Positions 42,557-55,518 of a DNA stretch of 64,000 bases are shown piece by piece. This DNA is from Limonium bicolor. Taxonomy: Eukaryota; Streptophyta; Magnoliopsida; Caryophyllales; Plumbaginaceae. The stretch covers positions 84,128,300 to 84,192,299 of the forward strand of contig CM041777.1 in NCBI GenBank assembly GCA_023374045.1, read 5' to 3'. The position numbers were made by a program, and so were the translations under genes. The stretch's first letter is position 1. The number at the start of each line of letters is the position of its first letter. The notes beneath the pieces were generated by a model that worked only from the letters and a program-made list of their open reading frames with translations, made no database searches and had not been told where the DNA came from.

Positions 42557-44034
42557 TAGATTCGATTTCACGGGATGTTACACAGATACATCACTACTTT
42601 TAGAATGTTTGAGTGGGTATATCATGTGTGCAACTAACATTAAATATTATAATATGGGGATGGAGGAAGGTTTGGTGGAAAGATTTCCCCTGACATGTAA
42701 TATTTTCATTAGTATCTCATCACTAAGGAGTATTTGTAAATGGAAAGGCTTGTAAGTGTCTAAGGAATGTTTTCTTTGGTTTAGTGGATACCTTCGGATT
42801 AGACTAGTGGTCTTCCCTTGTTAAGATGTTGTTACTATTCTGTAGGGGTAGTGATTCCTAGGCTTGTAATTGGATGTGGTGGGTACTATTTTTCCCCGCT
42901 AGATTTTTTCCCACTGGGTTTATCTAGGGGGTTTTAATGAGGCCCGAAACAACCCATCCGCCTGGTTTGCTAGGTTATTTTTAATAAAATGGTTATATGC
43001 CCAATTATAAAAAACTATATCATTATAAACCATGAAACATTGATGTTAATTTATATAATTATGTTTTGCTTGCTATATTAACCCTTTTTAAGTTATTATG
43101 TATTATTTATCTTAATTTCAACTCTTGTATTACTTTCATGTTAGGTTGGTTTAAAGTCAAATATTAGATTTTCATGTTTGGCCAAGCCTGGTCTAAATGG
43201 GTTTAGTAACTTGAGTTTACTCAACGTAGGTCAAGTTATGCGTCATTATTTTTTGGGTCATTTTAGGTCACTATTACTTTGTTATTTCGCTTTGGGTTAT
43301 TTAAAGGAAAAAGGGTAAGAAACAAAAATTTAAGGTGAGTTGATGAGATATCAGTTGAAGCGCGCTCTCTCTCTGTAAGTAACTGTTACATGCAAACCTC
43401 TATTTTCCTCCTTGTCGAGGAAAACTTTCTTGTGTCGTTTCATTTTCATCCTCGACAATTACTGTACTACTTCATTGTAGTCTGGGTGATCTCCTCGGCA
43501 TCAGTTGTGGGTGTGAAGCACCTGGGAATTGAATCAGTAGCACCAGTAAGGATTAGAGCGGAAAAAATGGGAGAAAGACACCTATGGACAATTGAATCCG
43601 GCGAGGTTAAGCGCACAAGTTTGATCAAAGAATAATAGAAATTTGAAGGTCTCAGGAGCGAATTAGGAGAATCTGTTCAAACCCTTCTTCCGAGCTTTGT
43701 TTGAAACCCAGGTGTAGTTTGTGATGCACATGCCCCAGAGAGGCTTAACACCACCAGGTTGTCCAAATCAAGAAGTACTCTGGTTCATTCGACTGAACAT
43801 CCTTGTTTGTTCAGTAATTTTTCTGAAACACCAAAGACAGTCCCGGGAAGGACCGGTGACTGCCTGGAAAAATGATAACCATATATGTTGACTATTGCGA
43901 TTGGGCATAGATCCTGTGCGATCTTTCTGCGTTCGAGGGCATCTTACTATGCCTTCTCTAAATAAATCTTTCCAAGTGGAGGTGTTGGGAGGTCTTTTTT
44001 ATGTTTTCTCTTATCTCTTTTAGTATCTTAGTCT
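42557..44034. other. Intergenic DNA, possibly 5' remnants of the following LINE
   Basis: I recognise no domain. A GC-richer part (43370-43860) has open frames without motif. It could be degraded LINE ORF1/endonuclease sequence given its position, but nothing confirms that. Confidence 0.35.
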
Positions 44035-46200
44035 TAGTTTCACAAAGTGGACCTTAGTAAAGCCTATGATAGTTTGGAATGGCTTTTTATAGACAATATG
44101 CTTAGAGTTATGGGTATTCCTAATCATTGGAGGGTTCCAGCTATGAATTGCATTACTTTTGTAAATGGTTCTATCATCATTAATGGAGCTTCAGGAAAAC
44201 AATTCACATAAAATAGAGGCATTCGCTTTTCTCTTTATTCTTTCCCTAGAAGCACTCTCCATAACCCTCAACAAGGCCATGAATAACAATCTCTACCAAG
44301 GAATCCAAATTAATAAAGATGTCCCAAGCATTTCTCACCTAGCTTTCACGGACGACATCATTTTCTATAGAGTATCAAAACAATAGAACAACAAATTCCT
44401 GAACAACCATCTCACCAACTTCTCTCTGCTTCTAGTAACCAAATAAACTACCAAAAGTCTGAAATATTGTTCAGCAAGAAAGTCAACAACACAGACAAAT
44501 CCTTCATGGCTCAGTCTCTTAATTTCCAAATAGTAAAACATTTCAAAAAATACCTCGGTCTCCCCATCAAAGTAGGGAGAAACAAAAATGAAACATTTGG
44601 ATTCATCCTCCAAGCCCTGAGAAAAAGAATTTACAGCTAGAATAGACCGATGACTCATGCAACCAGATCCTTTCTCGCCTCTAGTGTGCTCCAACCCATT
44701 CCTCATTTTACTATGTCTATTTTCCAGCTCCCAAATCACATAATAAAAAAAATGGATTCCCTCATTGCCCAATTTTGTTGGGTAGGAAACTCCATAAAAA
44801 AACCCATGTATTGGTCTAAATGGAACAAATTGTTCAAAGTAGGACAATGGAGGTTTGGGTTTCAGATACATCAAAGATTTCAATCAAGCTTTGTTGGCTA
44901 AGCAAGTCTGGAACTTCCTCAAAAAACCTGATTCTCTAGTGGCCAAAACTCTCAAAGCTTTATACTTCCCTTTGGATACTATCCTAAATGCCTCCCTGAG
45001 CAAAAATGATAGCCCCATATAGAAATCCCTTTTATCCATTATCCATGTTACCCAAACAAGAGCAAGAAAACAGATTGGTAATGGCACCAACACTACCATC
45101 TGAAATTCACCTTGGATACCTAGACCAGGTAGCTTCAAAATTATCTCCCCAAATACAAACATCCCCATTGATACCATAGTTAATTACCTGATAAACCAAG
45201 ACGTAGGCACCAGGAATACAGAACTAGTCAAGAACAATTTGTTGGAGATTAACAATATAGACCTATTAGACATCCCAATTGACTTGCACCAAACAGATGA
45301 GTGGGTTTGGCATCAGGCAAAAAACAAGGAGTTCTCTGTCAAACAAGGTTACCTTATGCTCCAAGAAATGAAAGCCTCGGAGAAATCCAAATCTTCCCAC
45401 CAATCCTGAGCCTCTTATCTAAAATCTCAAAAAAAAAAAAAAACTCGAGAGCCAAACTCCTATGCTGGAAACTCCTTAATCATATCCTCCCCTACATGGC
45501 CAACATAGCCAAAAGAATAGGAGGAAAGGGTATATGCCATTTTTGTGGTAATATTGACGTAGAGATCCTATCCATTTTCCTCTGTTGGACAAGCAGAGAC
45601 TTTTGGAAAAATACTATCAACATCTCGGATCTCCCGGACTGTAACAATGGAGCCATTCAGGATTGGCTTATTCATAAAGCTAGTAGCTGGACGACAGATA
45701 AATTGGCTGAGGTGGTTAACACCTTTTGGGCAATTTATGATGGAAAAAACAAAGCACAACACAATCCTGAACTTTTTGTGACAAATTGTATTGAATCGAA
45801 TGTAGCTTTCACAGCTACGTATTTCACAAAAATGGTGACATTTGGAAATGAGATTATTCTTAATACATTGATTAAATTATGCTATGATGAGACACTTCTT
45901 AGAACATCTTGTTACAGACCGAAAGGAACCTCAGCTACTACAAGTGGAATTCTCATCGATCACAACAAACCCAGGGTGGCTTTCAACTACAAAATTTCAT
46001 TTGCAAAAAAAAGAGTATAGGATGGTGTTGGAAGCTATCATCCAATGAATCAAGAAAGCAAAAGATGAAGGCTTCTTCAAAATCCACACAAGTTTAAACC
46101 AAGACACCACAATGAAGATCAGCGAAGAAGTGAAGAGAAGACTCCAACACTCCACCTCGAAGCATATAAATTTAGTCAAGGCTTTTGAATTGATGAAATA
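44035..46200 (+). mobile_element. Degenerate L1-type LINE: reverse transcriptase, zf-RVT and RNase H remnants
   Basis: The order of domains is that of plant L1 elements. Reverse transcriptase begins with VDLSKAYDSLEWLFIDNMLR (44046), then LFILSLEALSITLNKAMN and HLAFTDDIIFY (catalytic box FTDD in place of the usual FADD, about 44337-44368). The thumb region follows with KYLGLPIKVGRNKNE (frame-shifted) and MDSLIAQFCWVGN (44752). The zf-RVT domain is recognisable as LLCWKLLNHILPYMANIAKR and GKGICHFCGN (45463-45550). An RNase H-like tail follows with GILIDHNKPRVAFNYK (about 45940) and EAIIQ...AKDEGFFKI. Many stops and frame changes are present and the endonuclease is missing, so it is a 5'-truncated dead copy. 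No poly(A) tract follows directly. Confidence 0.85.
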
Positions 46201-47912
46201 GGCGGTTTCCTGCTTTTTTTTTAGTTAATAAAATGTTCAATAATACAAACGGATGGAAAAGTTGGAACAACAGTAACATCCCACTAACTGTATCCCAAGC
46301 GTGTAATATTGGCTTTGAACCTTAGCTATTAGGAACGTAATATGTGCAAGTATTTGTTAGTAATATGAAGTAACAAGTTATTTTCAAAAAAAAAAAAAAA
46401 CGTGAGCTACTCATTATACTGTCTACGACACATATCATTTTTATGATACATTTAATAATATATTCAGTATCTATGTTCTATGATATGTAAAACAGTTAAA
46501 TAAAATAATCATAAATATATCTAAACAACACCTTTTTATATAATTATGAACTGAGAGTGAATTAATACCTTTTTCGTGGAACCAGTTTTTTCAAAAAACA
46601 AAAAACAAACAAATCAACTAGTACTAGTATTTTTTTAATGGCTACGGGGGCGTACGGCGTCGTCGTAATAAATATGAGAGAAGAATGGTGATCTCGTGAT
46701 TCTTAGCGGTGGGGAATTACTTTTTTCTCCTGCTTTGTGATCAACGTGAACAATAATTACAATAATTAATTCGACAAAAAGGAAAAATCAAACAACGAGG
46801 GTCGGCACTTGGCACACGAGGAGGATGAAGAAGACGATTCGACATCTCATGACATGCATGCACCAGCTAAATGTGAACGTGAGTATTTTTTTCAAGAGGA
46901 CTGCATATCAAAGTATGATACAGATAAAACGGGAACGATTAGCGATGAATAATAAAAAAATTACAACACATTATAGATATAATACTTGTATTTTATTATT
47001 AATTCATTTAAATTATATATCTATATATTATAAATGTATCATATTCTTAAATTAATAAGAATTTTAAAAAAAATTAGAGAGTGTTATAGATAAATTACAT
47101 AATAAAAAATCATACTATTACTAAATTAATAATATCTATTTTTTAGGATTTATGTCAACCTTAATAAAATAAAAAAATAGGATAGAAGAGTTACTAAAAT
47201 ATATTTATAATTTTATTCCGATTAATATTCAACTTATAAGTAATGACGGTGATGTTTTATAATTATTATTAAAAATTAAAACCTTATATAAGGTTATTTT
47301 CATTTAGGGATTTAATAATTTTTTTACTTACATCTAAATCGTTTTATTTGATAACTTATACCATATTTATAATACAATAAAAAAAAAATATAGATAATTA
47401 TACGACCATATACAGCCAACAAACAAAATATATTTGGTTAGTAGGGCCGTCATAACAATTTTGGGGACCCTATGGTTAAATCTAAATGAGACCTTTTATA
47501 AAACTATATATAATATATAAATATTTATATAAATATAAATTATATTAAATATATATAATCTATAAATAATATATTTTACTAATTAATACTATAAATTTGT
47601 AAATATTTTAATGATTTGTGAATACTTAATCATAAACAATTCATTTTAATATATTTTATATTTAAATTAATGTAATAAAAATTTTGGGACCCCATTATTT
47701 TAGGGGTCCTGTTATTTATGAGGAGAATGCGCCACCTCCAAAGTTTAGAAGTTAGATTTTATACAGTCATACCAACGGGTTTCGTTGCAAAAGAGAAGAT
47801 ACATCTATAAATTAAATAGGTGTACCCACCGTTTTTAAAAACCATGAGCTTAATCAATCTATCAAAATATCAATTATAAATGGTCACGATGGTTGCAGCC
47901 ATATTTAAATAC
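46201..47912. other. AT-rich intergenic DNA with one unclassified repeat (47443-47740)
   Basis: No gene is found. The segment 47443-47740 starts GGGCCGTCATAACAATTTTG, contains GGGGACCCTATGG and ends with GGGACCCCATTATTTTAGGG. A diverged relative lies at 48778-49010 (GGCCGTCTCGGTGATTTTCG). These look like a small non-coding repeat family with GGGCC-type ends, perhaps hAT-derived; the ends are not resolved. Confidence 0.4.
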
Positions 47913-48384
47913 TACTCCCCCGGTCCCCTTTTGACCTTCTCCATTATTATTTGGATATGTCGTTTGAGTTCAATATTTAACATATAAGATAATACTCCCT
48001 CGTCCTAAATTGACGTCCTGTTTACTTTATGGCACGTTTTTCCACTTCAGTATTAAACATATAAGATAAAATAATTTTATAAAATTAGATTTTGTAACAT
48101 ATAGTTTATTATGTAAGGAAATATGTAAAACTTAAATTTTTAAAATTAATTTATCTTATATGTTAAAAATTGAAATCAAACGACATGTTCAAATAGTAAA
48201 CAGGACGGTCAATTCAGGACGGAGGAGAGTATAATTTTACAAATCTAAGTTTTGTAATGGAATCCTATATGAAAAACTATGTTATAGAAATTTATTTTAT
48301 AAATTTATTTTATCTTATATATTTAATATTAAAATGTAAAAATATGCCAAAAAATAAACAGGAAGATTAATATAGGGAGGAGTT
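47913..48384. mobile_element. Outer Stowaway-like MITE, split by a second one
   Basis: The left part starts after TA (47913-47914) with CTCCCCCGGTCCCCTTTTGA and includes ATATTTAACATATAAGATAA. The right part (48232-48382) ends with ATATAGGGAGGAG, whose minus strand reads CTCCTCCC. The right-hand TA duplication is degraded. Together they form one Tc1/mariner-type MITE interrupted at 47993. Confidence 0.7.
47993..48231. mobile_element. Inner Stowaway MITE nested in the outer one
   Basis: The 235-bp element 47995-48229 has the Stowaway-type terminus CTCCCTCGTCCTAAATTGAC on the left and its inverted form at the right (GTCAATTCAGGACGGAGGAG read on the plus strand). It is flanked by TA on both sides (47993-47994, 48230-48231). 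The interior shares AACATATAAGATAAAATAAT with the outer element and with the copy at 61701, so one family was active repeatedly here. Confidence 0.88.
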
Positions 48385-49659
48385 GGTAATATTCTGCATA
48401 CCTTATTTTCTTTATTTTTAGAAAGAAATTAAATATTCCACATATTGTTTCTCCTGTTCCGCGGAATGTGGCTTTAATAATTGAGACTAGACGCGACCGA
48501 TCTGACATACGTATGTCCAGTATCGACAAAGAAAAATGGTAAGGAATTACTATCTGTTGTTTTAGGGAGTAATTCTTGTTCAATAATACATATATTTTAA
48601 TTTTTTGATACACTTTTTTTCATTTTTAATCATATTATTCAATATAAAAGTAATTATTATCTAGATGAAAAAGTAAAAAGTAGACGTACATGCGTATTTT
48701 TTCTATTTTTCTTAATAAGTGTGTAAATTTCTAGAATGACAAATATTATTCAACGGAGGGAGTACTAGTTATCAAACAGGCCGTCTCGGTGATTTTCGAA
48801 ACCCCGTACTAAAATTTAAAATGAGGACCCTATAAAATTAAATTATATAAATAGAAAAATTATTAAATTAAATTATGTATTTCTATTTATAATGTTTGAA
48901 TATTTCAAATATAAAATTAAAATATGTTTTATTCAAGATAAATTTAACAAAAATTTAAAAAGAATAAATAAAAATTAGACCCAAAATTAAGGACTCTATT
49001 CCAAAAGGCTGACATGGGAAAGAGCAAGAGGAGTTTTAATTGGGAGCAAGTGACGTTGTTGATGATGATAAATTTCATTAACTATTGGAATGCTTATGGT
49101 TTATAGTGATAGCTACTTATTAAGGGATCAAACTCCAGCTAGATGATGTGACGAAAACAAAGCATAGCATCAGACAAATTGAAAGATGGAGAGAGACAGG
49201 AGAAAATCCATGTCGAAAACGAAAAGAAGTGAAAGTGAAATGAGAGAGAAAAGAATACCAACATTTAAGATTTTTATTTTAAATTAGCAAATAGACCCAC
49301 AACATACTGAGTACACGACAGAGAGCCAGAGAGAGGTAATAAGGAGGGCGTGATTGTTTTGTTTTGTTTTGTTTTCTTTGTCCCTCATCGTCATGATATT
49401 CTTAGTGAACAAAATAAAACAATGTGTTGAAATAACATTTATGTATTTTTGTTTTGACAACTTATAAGGAGAAGGCTAGCTAGTAGAAAGATTTGACCAA
49501 ACAGTTTTTTTGGTCAGTGGATAGTTGAAGTTATTTGACGATGTCCCTTCTATTCTTAGTTGAAGTGATTTGGCTTTCTTCGGAGTCCGGTGATTATTCA
49601 CTTAAATCAGGCTATTTCATAGTGTTATCATTTCATCGAGGCGACGAAGGCACTAAATC
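48385..49659. other. AT-rich intergenic DNA with MITE debris
   Basis: A stray Stowaway end (CAACGGAGGGAGTA) lies at about 48752-48765. The relative of the 47443 repeat occupies 48778-49010. No gene is recognised in the remainder; 49150-49350 is purine-rich. Confidence 0.4.
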
Positions 49660-50240
49660 AGGTTTCCCTTCTTGTGTTTATAAAGTGAGCTCATGATGAT
49701 GTGCCTCCTAGGGTTTGTATCTTCGCATGGTGCTTGTGGCATGAGGATTAGGCTACAGGCTCACCAGTGTCTTGTTGCAATCTCAGTCCTAGGAGCTGTT
49801 TGTTGTGCAGAAATCTAGAGGATTGGCTCCACTCTTTTGCTGTCAGAAAGACTCTACTTGGTTCTGGGTATCCTCCTTGTTGGATGTCCTACATGAGGTA
49901 GGCATGATCTTGATTGTGATAGCTTGTTAGAGTTGGCGGCTCCCATTCAGGTTCTGGTTCAGGTTGTTGCCCTTTGCTGGTCGATCTGGTGGACCAGAAA
50001 TGGTGTGACTTTTGGTGGCTCGACCTTCTTTGTTGAGGGCCTTCATGCTGCCCGATATTTTCTCGTGGGTCCTCCCACCGCCAGGGAGGGTGAAGGTCAA
50101 TATCTATGTGCTGCCATGGGCATGACTGTTGGGTAGCATCTGTAGTGTTCCGATATGTGAGGGGCTGCCTTTTAGGAGTATCCTTTAGAGCCTTGGCAGA
50201 TGTCCGTTGGTCGGTCATGATGGAAGCTTAAGGCTTAGAG
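49660..50240 (+). mobile_element. LINE 3' fragment (zf-RVT to RNase H linker), degenerate
   Basis: Translation near 49685 gives VPPRVCIFAWCLWHED followed by a stop, the start of a zf-RVT domain of plant L1 elements. From about 49945 comes LVQVVALCWSIWWTRNGVTF, the conserved linker before RNase H. Stops and frame changes interrupt it and neither reverse transcriptase nor a complete RNase H is present. It is a short dead fragment from a different copy than the LINE at 44035. Confidence 0.6.
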
Positions 50241-51339
50241 CCGGAGAGTCAATTCGTTCTCGATGTAGGGTGGTTCATCCTTGTTGCTGAGACGAATTGT
50301 CTCCCTATTGTGAAGGGGCGGAAGAGGGGTCCATTGATCTCTGTGAGACCAATGTTGTGCTTGATGATATGCATTCTAACTTCTCGTGTGTCGCTTTCTT
50401 TGATAGGATTTTTGTTCGTGAGAATAAGGTGGCCCATAATTGTGCTTATTTATTCTCATATGTTTGTTCAAAAAAAAAATTCGTGTTTGAATATTATTCA
50501 ACTGACAACTTATCATGGTGTAATTCTGATATAAATCTTAAGTAATGGTAGACTTTCAATTCAAAAAGAATTTGAACTGATAGGTAAAGTGAGGTTTATG
50601 TAACAAGATCCATTTAAAAACTGATCACACCAACCTAAAAATTAAATAGACTCAATATTTACCCTGGTTGGAGCCATTTAAAACTGTTACATCCAACTTG
50701 ATTCATTCACTTTTTAAACTAAATTTTTACTTATGATAACACTAGGCTCTGATACAACACAAAAAAAATTAATTGTTGACCTATATATCAAAAATAGGAA
50801 ATTACATGCATGTAGGTTTTAAGTTTTAACCGGTTACAACTAGAGATCAACCTAATTATATCATTATTCATATTATTTTCCGTTACAACTAGGTTTTGAA
50901 TTTTTTTTTAATTGATGGGCTAGACTAGAGACTAATTTATGAATTTTTTTCATCCATCACTAAGGGAGGGTACAACTTGAATGTTTAGCCGGACTTAAGT
51001 GTCTTTAAAAACCTTAATATTGAGGTTGGGTGTAGATTCAAACCCTCAACCTCAACTCAACCTATAAAATTGAAAGGCATTTCAAAGTAATTACGAAAGT
51101 ATATAGCATAACCTTATTTGACTATAAATGCTTATATTGATTAAATTTACTCAAAACAATCTCTTAGACATAAACATATGCCATTTATTACATTTTGAAT
51201 TCACACGTAACATAACATTCACAAAAAAAGAGTAACAACCACCAGACTTGTCACTGGTCAAATGTGGTCGCAACAATCTCTCAGAAATGGAGTCACAATA
51301 GTATTTGTATATAACACACATTCATTTTTTTAAAAAGTA
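50241..51339. other. Intergenic DNA, no gene seen
   Basis: Sequence is AT-rich. The stretch 50600-51060 contains CCAACTTG and CTCAACC words that appear in plant repeats, without definable ends. Confidence 0.4.
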
Positions 51340-54300
51340 ATCTACCTACTATTAGCCATTACAAAGAGTCAAAATACAATCTGGAATACTTCTAGTTCAA
51401 ATGACGTAATCTCTTCCTCTTCTCCCCAAATTAGCCAACAAATGAGCACTAGTATTATGCTCGCTCTTTACAAAACCATACAAAACCTTATCAAAAAGAC
51501 ATTCCCTACTCCTAACATCAGCTAAAATTGCATCCACATCATGACCAACAACCCACCCCTTCTAAACCATTTACAAGATTTACTAGAGAAAGACAATCAA
51601 AGATTTTTTTTACAAACTTATCAACCACCTAGCAATCTCCAGACCAAGAAGAAACACATACGCTTCAGCCACAAACGGTGTAGAAGGTGACACCCTCCCC
51701 TTAACCTCGGATGCTAAAACTTCACCTCCGCTGCCTCTGCAAATTCCAGCCACTCCATAGCTTCCGCCAACTCTTATACTGCCATTCACCCATATAACAA
51801 CCACACCATCTAGTAAGTCTTCCACATTTCCGAAACTCTAAAAACTTGGAGATGAACACCTACACCTGCTAGCACGCACTATGTCAAGGAAAAAATGGGC
51901 TTGCTTCCAACCCCATTCTAGACTCACAACTTCCCCATGAACTAACTGACACCTAGAAAACCAAATCTTCCAAAGGACAATAATGATATCAGAAAGTAAG
52001 GGTATCCCCTCTTCAAGGCACAAAGAACGAAACCAATCTCGAGCATGTAAATCTGTTTCCAAAATAGGCAAACATCAACAACCATAGCTCTGCCTCAATT
52101 GGAGAACCTTATGACAACTAAAAAAACATGCACAATGGTTTAATTATCCTCGCAAAGTCTATAACATACATCCAATAAACCATCTGCAAGTATGCGAGAG
52201 AGAACTGCTTTACATGGAATGAATCCCTGAAGAAATTTCCACGTAGAGAGACAGACCTTGAGAGGCAGGTCACATTTCTTAACTCTTCTTATTGCTTTCC
52301 TAATGAGATTACCCTAGGAGCAAGAAGGCTCATCCTTTAACCTCTTTGATCTAGCCAGGTAGTAAGCAGACTTAACTGTAAATTGATTTGAATTTGTTAG
52401 ACCTCACCTCCAGTCATCACTACAAGCACCCTTCCCTAACTACATTTCCAAAATACATCGTGCATCCTCCTTTGGAAACCATTGTTTGATCACACTTTCA
52501 TTCCACTCCCTTTCAACTAGACTAATAAGCCAAGAAACCCACCCTTGCAAATGAACATGATTAGGCAAACCTTAAGGATATACTAACCCCCCCCCCCCCA
52601 TATTCCCTTAAATCCACCTGTCACTCAAATTTGTATCCCTCCATCTCCAATAAGCCCGCAAGCTCCTTCTATAGCCAGCGGTAAAACATTATACAAAGCC
52701 TTCTAGACTGGCCTAGATCTATATCACAAATTAGTGTCAAGAATTGATGTTGAAGGAAAGTATTTTTCTTTAAAGATTTTAGCTACCAATAGACCAGGGT
52801 TCTTAAGAATCCTCCAGCATTGCTTTGCTAGAAACGCGTCGCTAAAACTAAACAACTCCCTAAAACCCAAACCCCCATTCGCTTCCTTTTAACACAAAGT
52901 ATCCCAACGCCTTCAATGAAGCCCCCTTGACTTTGAGCCTCTACTCCGCCAAAACCTTGTCGGTGCATGCTGAATATCATTCACCATAGAACCAGGAAGC
53001 TTGATGAAACACATCACAAAAGTAGGAACATCTTGAACAACTCTTTTAATTAACACACCCCTTCCTGCATGAGATACAACTCTATTCCAACCGTGAATCC
53101 TCTGAAGAACTTTATCACGCACATACCTAAAAACTTCTCTCTTATTACAACCCATCTTGCTTGGAAAACCTAAATATCATCATGAACATCCCTATCCCTA
53201 AAAATCCTATAATATCATATCTTACACTTAAGGAACCCCACTTAAGAACATAATACCATACTTTATCACATCAACAGATTGACCCAATGCTTCACCATAC
53301 TCATCCATAATTACTTTAATGAGATGGGCATTATCATGATTGGCTTCACAAAAATCAGCGCAATCATCAGCAATAAACAAATTATTAACTCTAAAACCAA
53401 ACCCCTTAACTACAATACCCTTTGTAACTCCCACAAGCTCTGAAATCTTCAGAGTAGAAGAAAGTGCTTCCATGCAACTTATGAAAAGATAAAGAGAAAG
53501 AGGATCTCCCTGACTCAATCCCCTTTATGGATAAAAAACATGCCTGGACATCCTTTTATAAGAACATCCATAGACACACTTGTAATACATCTCTTCACCA
53601 TCCTTACCCAGTTTTCGTGAAAATCCATACTTCTAAGTATCCCCAAAGCAAAATCCCATTCAACCCTGTCAAAGGCCTTTACCATATCAACTTTCAATGC
53701 AAACCTCTCTATCTTCTTTGCCTTAGATACTCGATAGAATGCAGAAGTTCATGAGCAGTTATAATGTTATCTGTAATTAGAATACCATAGACGAAAGCAA
53801 CTTTATTCGTAGCGATAATTTCACCCGTTATCCTTTTTAACTTAAGAAACCACCCTATATATTGTATAACATAGAGAAATAGGCCTAAAGTCTTTCATGA
53901 TAGTAATACCTGATTTTTTAGGAATAAGAACAACATGTGTGTGGTTTAAACCTTCAAACATCATATTTTTATTTTTCAAAGCAACACAAAAAAAATCACA
54001 ACCAATCACATCCCACAAAGAGTGTAAGAAAATATCATTCATCCTGTCAGGCCTAGACGCCTTGTTGAGGTTCTTCTCCTACAAAGCTTGCTCAACCTCA
54101 TCATGATGGTATGGCTGTGACAGTTGATGGTTCATTTTAGCAGTGACCCGACTCTCAACACAGGCAAGTAAATGAGGATTAGAATCAGGATAAGTGGTGG
54201 TAAACAAATTAGAAAAGAAACCCCTCACCATACTTTCAATCTCATCCCAAGTCGAAAGCAATCTATCATAAACATTGGACGTTATTTCTTCCACGAGCCT

Positions 54301-54470
54301 TTATTCTCCTATGAAAGAAGACATAATTTATGTCACCTTCTGAAATCTAGCTCTGTCTCGACCTTGGCTCCAGACTCCTTACCTCCTTAAGAAGTAAACA
54401 ATCCAAATCCCTACATAGAGAACTCCACTTAGGAATCATCTGCTAAAATGAACTATCACATATATCTCCA
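51340..54470 (-). mobile_element. Degenerate L1-type LINE, minus strand: reverse transcriptase, zf-RVT, RNase H
   Basis: Read from right to left: a pre-RT segment (VRGFFSNLFTTTYPDSNPHL, about 54200); RT block PKKSGITIMKDFRPISLCYT (about 53880-53940); KVDMVKAFDRVEWDFALGIL (about 53690); then SQGDPLSLYLFISCMEALSS (about 53510). The catalytic box has IADD (about 53370). Downstream come GRGVLIKRVVQDVPTFVMCF (about 53060), the linker LWKIWFSRCQLVHGE (about 51960), and RNase H beginning VVIWVNGSIRVGGSYGVAGI (about 51790) and continuing VAEAYVFLLGLEIARWL. The first RNase H catalytic Asp is read as Asn (VNGS for VDGS). Multiple stops and frame changes show it is dead. The upstream endonuclease is not recognised; a C run at 52587-52600 interrupts the RT-to-zf region. 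Confidence 0.85.
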
Positions 54471-55342
54471 TCATTTGAAGTTGGACGCAAAAAGCTTTTG
54501 AGATTTTTTTTGAAAAAGTTATACTATATTACTTCAAACAAGTTACATAGAACGAGAGAAGGAAATCTCTCATAATAAACCTGTTGGGTAACTAGGGGAA
54601 TATAATCCTCTATAAGAGACCCAGATAGTATCTATCTTAGAGATGCAAATATGACTGGCTTCTACCCTGCTAAACTTGAGACTACAGGGGGGGGGGGGAA
54701 TCCCTAAGAATGACATTTGTCATAATCACTCTTATTCTAAGAACATCTGTCATCCTATAGGAGAACGTTTGCATGTTCTTTGGTCTTCAAAAACCACCAC
54801 GCCAGTCCACCAGATCTCCACCGTGACGAGTACCAAAGTCCACTGAATTGAACATTCAACAAAAATGCTTCAAAAAGTCATCAATTTTGGGAATTTATGA
54901 GGTGGAATCGACCAGATTGTGGATGAAAATGACGATTGAGACCAGAGTTTGGTCGGCAAGGATGCGGGCGATGGAAGCAAGCACCTCAACCAGCTTGAGG
55001 TCGTCGTATGCTTGTTTGTGCGGACAGTGCAGTTCCACCGCCATGAGATGCACCCCCTAAATCAAACAAACACTAGTCAAATGGCATCCTGAGCCAGTCC
55101 TGGGTAAAATTTCAATAGCAGTTGGCCAAGCACAACCACCTATTTCCATTACAAGATTTGGAACATGATAATTGAGAGCCCTAGAAAGATCACCTCCTTC
55201 AGAGAGAAACCTCGTGACCAAGGTGCGAGCGTACTACAATCGCACTGAGAAAACCAATTCCCATTGGAATTCACCGTCTCGGCCATCGTCAATGACGAGC
55301 CAGGTCTGTGCAAGAGGAGGAACAAAAATCCCTGCCCCTAGT
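54471..55342. other. Unassigned sequence, possibly more LINE or a captured fragment
   Basis: A G run lies at about 54687-54698. On the minus strand a frame around 54900-55045 reads MAVELHCPHKQAYDDLKLVE and LASIARILADQ, which looks protein-like (amphipathic, GC-richer DNA) but matches no family I can name. It might be the ORF1 portion of the minus-strand LINE or an old gene fragment. Confidence 0.35.
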
Positions 55343-55518
55343 CAGTAGCGGACCCAGAAATTTTGTTTAGGGGGGGGGCAAATTTTTTGACACTATCATT
55401 CTTTAAAACTTTATGTTATGTTGTATTTTTTCAAAAATTTATAAGAGCATTTGACATATTTTCAAAATTTTCAGGGGGGCTGGAGGCCCCCCCCTTTGCG
55501 TCCGCCACTGCCCCTAGT
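55335..55518. mobile_element. Small hAT-type MITE (168 bp) with perfect 8-bp duplication
   Basis: Element 55343-55510 begins CAGTAGCGGACCCAG and ends GCGTCCGCCACTG (minus strand CAGTGGCGGACGC). It is flanked by CCCCTAGT at 55335-55342 and 55511-55518, a perfect 8-bp duplication as made by hAT transposases. Both ends carry G/C runs (GGGGGGGGG and CCCCCCCCC) that pair in the foldback. It is related to the decayed copy at 3032-3193. Confidence 0.9.
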
